This document shows, in pieces, positions 60,775-64,000 of a DNA stretch of 64,000 nucleotides. The stretch's first letter is position 1. Every line of letters starts with the position of its first letter. Location of the stretch: the NCBI GenBank assembly GCA_030068075.1, contig CM057841.1, forward strand, positions 45,611,030-45,675,029. Reading direction: 5' to 3'. The DNA is from Paguma larvata (taxonomy: Eukaryota; Chordata; Mammalia; Carnivora; Viverridae). The position numbers were made by a program, and so were the translations under genes. The notes under the pieces are model-generated. The model saw only the letters and a program-made list of their open reading frames with translations. It did not search any database and was not told the DNA's origin.

Positions 60775-61320
60775 GATCTGGTTGCACACAGCATCTACTC
60801 TGTCTTCTGGTAGCAACACCTGGTGGTCCTTTGGGAACTATCCTTTTGCTACGCTTAGTCTAAGTGGTTTAGGTGGAGCCAACTACCCACCTTCTCCCCC
60901 TTCACGTGTGGACTCATCTGGCCAGTTAGGGCATCCCACCCCGTCCCCACACAACGATGGGCTCAGCAGTGGGCAGTGTGACTCAGTTTCGGATACCGCG
61001 CTGGAACTACCAGGAAAGACATGTTTTTGGTGTGTGTGGTTTTTGTTTGTTTGTTTGTTTGTTTCCTGTTGAAGTTATTAGCCTGGAGCTGCGTGGGGCC
61101 ATTATGCGGAGAAAGCCCACTCAAAAAAAACAGTCAACACAGAAGAGGATCGAGCCAAGAGAGGGAAAGAGAAAAGCAAGAGACCTGATGATCACGCTGG
61201 GAGCCTCTGGATTCAACTGTATTTCCACCCACTTAGACTCTCCACATACATAAATCAGTAAATATCCTTTTATGCATATGCCAATATGACTTTTTTCATC
61301 CAAAGGAATCCTAACATATC
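60775..61320 (+). mobile_element. MLT1-like solitary LTR, diverged
   Basis: 'catctggccagttagggcat', 'ttattagcctggagctgcgt' and 'tcatccaaaggaatcctaac' follow an old MLT1-like layout. A (TTTG)n run at 61041-61063 has expanded inside. Confidence 0.6.
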
Positions 61321-61329
61321 CTTCTTCAG

Positions 61330-62490
61330 ATTAAAAAAAAAACAACGATATTTTATTTATGTATTTATACTTTTCCTATAATGCCAAGCTTTTAATTCCA
61401 CCAGGGAGCTTTAAATCCTTCCACTCTTGCATTAAAAGGTTGCCAATAGCAAAGCCCAGTTTCCTTGTTTCCCGCAGTCCCAGGTTAGCAACTGTCGATC
61501 TTCTTGCTGGCCTGCTCCCCAGACTGCTGCCGAATGGCCCTCGGACTGTCTGAGTTTTACCTTCTAGGACACAGCTGCCACCTAGGAGTTTATAAATCCC
61601 TAGAGGACAAGGGCAGCTCCCTCCTCACTCTTACGCCCAGCAGCGAAGAGAATGACATACGATGGTTAAGACTGGAGAACAATTAAAGAGATGAAATTTT
61701 GTGCGGCCGTTTCTGTTTCTTATTGAAAAGCTCCCTGCATTTTGACAATTGAGGAAGCAGGGCCGTAACCTTCACATGACCCTTGGCCCCTCACACTTGA
61801 TAATTCCTTTGTAATTTGAAAATGGGGTAACTTCTGGGTCAGCACGGGCTTCAAGGAAACACGACACATCCATCCCTTTGGCAATAAGAACCGAACGACT
61901 CTGAGAGAGATACCTGCTCCCGCTCTGGTCGCGGGAACGTGACGACGCATTTAACGATGGGGTAGAGAAGATACGTTACAGAGAAGTGACGGCGAGCCTA
62001 CAAATGGCCGGGGTTTATGAAAGCATTCTGATCTGTATTTTCGGGCAAAGCTCAGGATACAGGCAAATTAACTCAACTGAAAAAATATTATTAAAAGTAC
62101 ATTATGCAACAAAATAGAGACGGTCAACTTTGTAAACTAACTGTTGGTTTCCCCAAAAGAATTCCTCTGCAAAGCCAGAAATGCATTCTAAGCCCAGCAG
62201 CACTGACTGCAAGATGATTCCTCAGCACGCCGTTCCCGGGTTCTGATCTTCAGCAGCAAAAACAGTCCAGGTATAGTCTCACCTTATCCGGCGCTCACAC
62301 ACTGGAGGGAAGACGGTCGAGCTCTAAATAAATGTCTTGGCCGACTGGCTCTTTCCCAAGGCCCTGCTAAGCCAATCTCCAGTCTGAAACTAACCTGCCT
62401 CCTCCTCCTGGGCAGAGAACACTCTACCTCCCCAAACGCCCACATCGACCTGGAAAACCACCTACTCACTCAAACCTCTCAGGTGTTTCT
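61330..62490. other. intron sequence without recognised content
   Basis: Nothing recognised. Searched on the minus strand for the preceding TANGO6 exon; none seen. Confidence 0.4.
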
Positions 62491-62494
62491 GCTG

Positions 62495-62795
62495 AGAAAA
62501 TGGTAAGAAACATAAAACTCGCATCTCGTGTGATTCCATTTATATGAAATGTCCAGAAGAGGCGGATCTATAGACGGAAAGTAGACTAGGTGGTTACCTA
62601 GGGCTGTGGAAGGTGTGGGAAAACGGGGAGTGAGTGCGAATGGGTGTGGAGTTTCTTTCCGGAGCCGTATAAACCTTGTAAAATGGAGTGTGGTGATGGC
62701 TTCACGCTCTGTGAATATACTAAAACCACTAAATTGTATACTTTAAATGAGCAAATTGTATGGTAGGTGAATTATTTCCCAAAAAGTTATTATTG
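62495..62795 (+). mobile_element. L1M LINE 3' end
   Basis: 'gattccatttatatgaaatg', 'gtccagaagaggcggatcta' and 'aattgtatactttaaatgag' are L1MA-type. Confidence 0.88.
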
Positions 62796-63299
62796 AAAGT
62801 ATCATAAAAGCTATTTCATATCTATCCTTTTAGGTTTTTAGAATAGAAGAGAAGGGAAGAAAATAACATATCACATCTTAAATATAAAGGGAACTCCACT
62901 ACCAAGAGGAAAGTATCAGCTTATTTTTGTACTCAAACCTATTTTGGTTGCCCCTGTAGGGTGAGGGTGGACAGAAGGAGAAAAGGATTTGTTAGCTGAA
63001 TGGGAAAAAAAGTCAAATATTTCATATTTCACACAATCTGTCTTATAAGAGTAAGAAAATACATTACATCTGAAATTCCAAGTTCTGTTTTAAGCCAGAT
63101 ACTCTATTCTTGGAATTTGTCCTAGCGGATACACAAGCACAATTAGAAAATTACTTCTGTACAAAATCATCCCTCTACCACAATTGGTAAAGAAAAGATT
63201 GGAAACGAATTAAATATTCATCAACAGAGGACTGATTAAGTTGTGGTCACTCATACAATGGGATATAATGTGTCCATAAAAAAAATAAAAAAGCTTGTA

Positions 63300-63530
63300 G
63301 GGCACCAGGTGGCTCAGCTGTATAAGTGTCTGACTTCAGCTCAAGTCATGATCTCACGGTTTGTGAGTTCGAGCCCTGCATCAGGCTCTGTAGTCGACAG
63401 CTCAGAGCCTGGAGCCTGCTTCAGATTCTGGGTCTTTCTCTCTCTCTCTGCCCCTCTCCTTCTCATGCTCTATCTCTCTCTCAAAAATAAACATTAAGAA
63501 CAATTTTTTAATAAAAAACAAAATAGTAAA
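63300..63530 (+). mobile_element. felid tRNA-derived SINE inside L1M
   Basis: Head 'gggcaccaggtggctcagct', CT-rich block, A-rich tail. Duplication 'ataaaaaagcttgta' (63285) / 'ataaaaaagctttgta' (63531). Confidence 0.95.
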
Positions 63531-63629
63531 ATAAAAAAGCTTTGTAAGAACCATTATGGAATAAATCCTAAAATCTGTTAGGTAAAAAGCAAAGTCCAAA
63601 ACAATGTGTATAGAATTCAACTATTTCTG

Positions 63630-63837
63630 GGGCACCTGGGTGGCTCAGTTTGTTGAGCGGCTAACTTCAGTTCAGGTCATGATCTTACGGTCTATGAGTT
63701 CGAGCCCCGTGTCAGGCTCTGTGCTGGCGGCTCAGAGCCTGGAGCCAGCTTCGATTCTGTGTCTCCCTTCCCCTGCTCACATTCTGTCTCTATGTCTCTC
63801 AAAAATAAATAAACATCAAAAAAAATTTTTTTAAAAA
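63630..63837 (+). mobile_element. felid tRNA-derived SINE inside L1M, young-looking
   Basis: Head 'ggggcacctgggtggctcag', CT-rich block, 'caaaaataaataaacatc'. 17-bp duplication 'gaattcaactatttctg' (63613) / 'gaactcaaccatttctg' (63838). Confidence 0.96.
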
Positions 63838-64000
63838 GAACTCAACCATTTCTGTACAAAAGGCAAATACGCACTCATAAAATATACAAGAAATTAATGA
63901 TATTGGTTATTTCTGGGGAGGGAAATGGGTAAATATAGGAGAGAAAGTTTTTATTCTGTATCTTTTTCTACCTTTTGAACTTTGAGCTATGTAATACACC

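Larger units (their letters stand above)
63055..64000 (+). mobile_element. L1M LINE 3' part, split by two SINEs
   Basis: 'aatattcatcaacagaggac', 'tcactcatacaatgggatat' and 'ggttatttctggggagggaa' in order. Continues to the right edge. Confidence 0.82.

Overview
This is mammalian nuclear DNA, very probably from a cat (family Felidae) or a close feliform relative. About 40 copies of a tRNA-derived SINE with the felid-type head (GGGGCGCCTGGGTGGCTCAG), a CT-rich middle and an AAATAAATAAAC/poly-A tail are present. There are also 3' ends of carnivore LINE-1. The ORFs are short and broken, codons are interrupted by introns, and there are no operons, ribosome binding sites or CRISPR arrays.

The only host gene I can support is TANGO6 (TMCO7), read on the minus strand from high to low coordinates. 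Three consecutive internal coding exons are visible: 56817-56957, 22291-22442 and 12237-12350. Their phases join perfectly (1-1, 1-0, 0-0) and give about 135 codons of the C-terminal armadillo-like RTP1 region. The exon carrying the C-terminus and stop codon should lie left of position 1; I did not find it here. Upstream exons should lie right of 64000. The window is therefore the 3' part of one gene: a >12.2 kb downstream intron, a 9.9 kb intron, a 34.4 kb intron and >7 kb of the next intron.

Everything else is intron filled with mobile-element remains. Oldest layer: MIR, L2 and fossil DNA transposons (MER5A-like, Tigger-like). Next layer: old L1M fragments and MaLR/MLT1-type solitary LTRs. 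Youngest layer: carnivore L1 3' ends and felid SINEs, many with target-site duplications still readable. Microsatellites have grown from several of these, most strikingly a ~190 bp pure purine GGA/GAA tract inside a SINE tail at 39550-39740.

I found no undescribed gene system. The points most worth a second look are a near-consensus SINE at 46450, the purine tract, a weak donor plus T14 acceptor on the middle TANGO6 exon, a CpG-rich unexplained patch at 10.87-11.07 kb, and two exon-like segments (13732-13864 plus; 36557-36673 minus) that match nothing I know. Repeat family names are from memory of consensus sequences; boundaries are approximate unless a target-site duplication is quoted.
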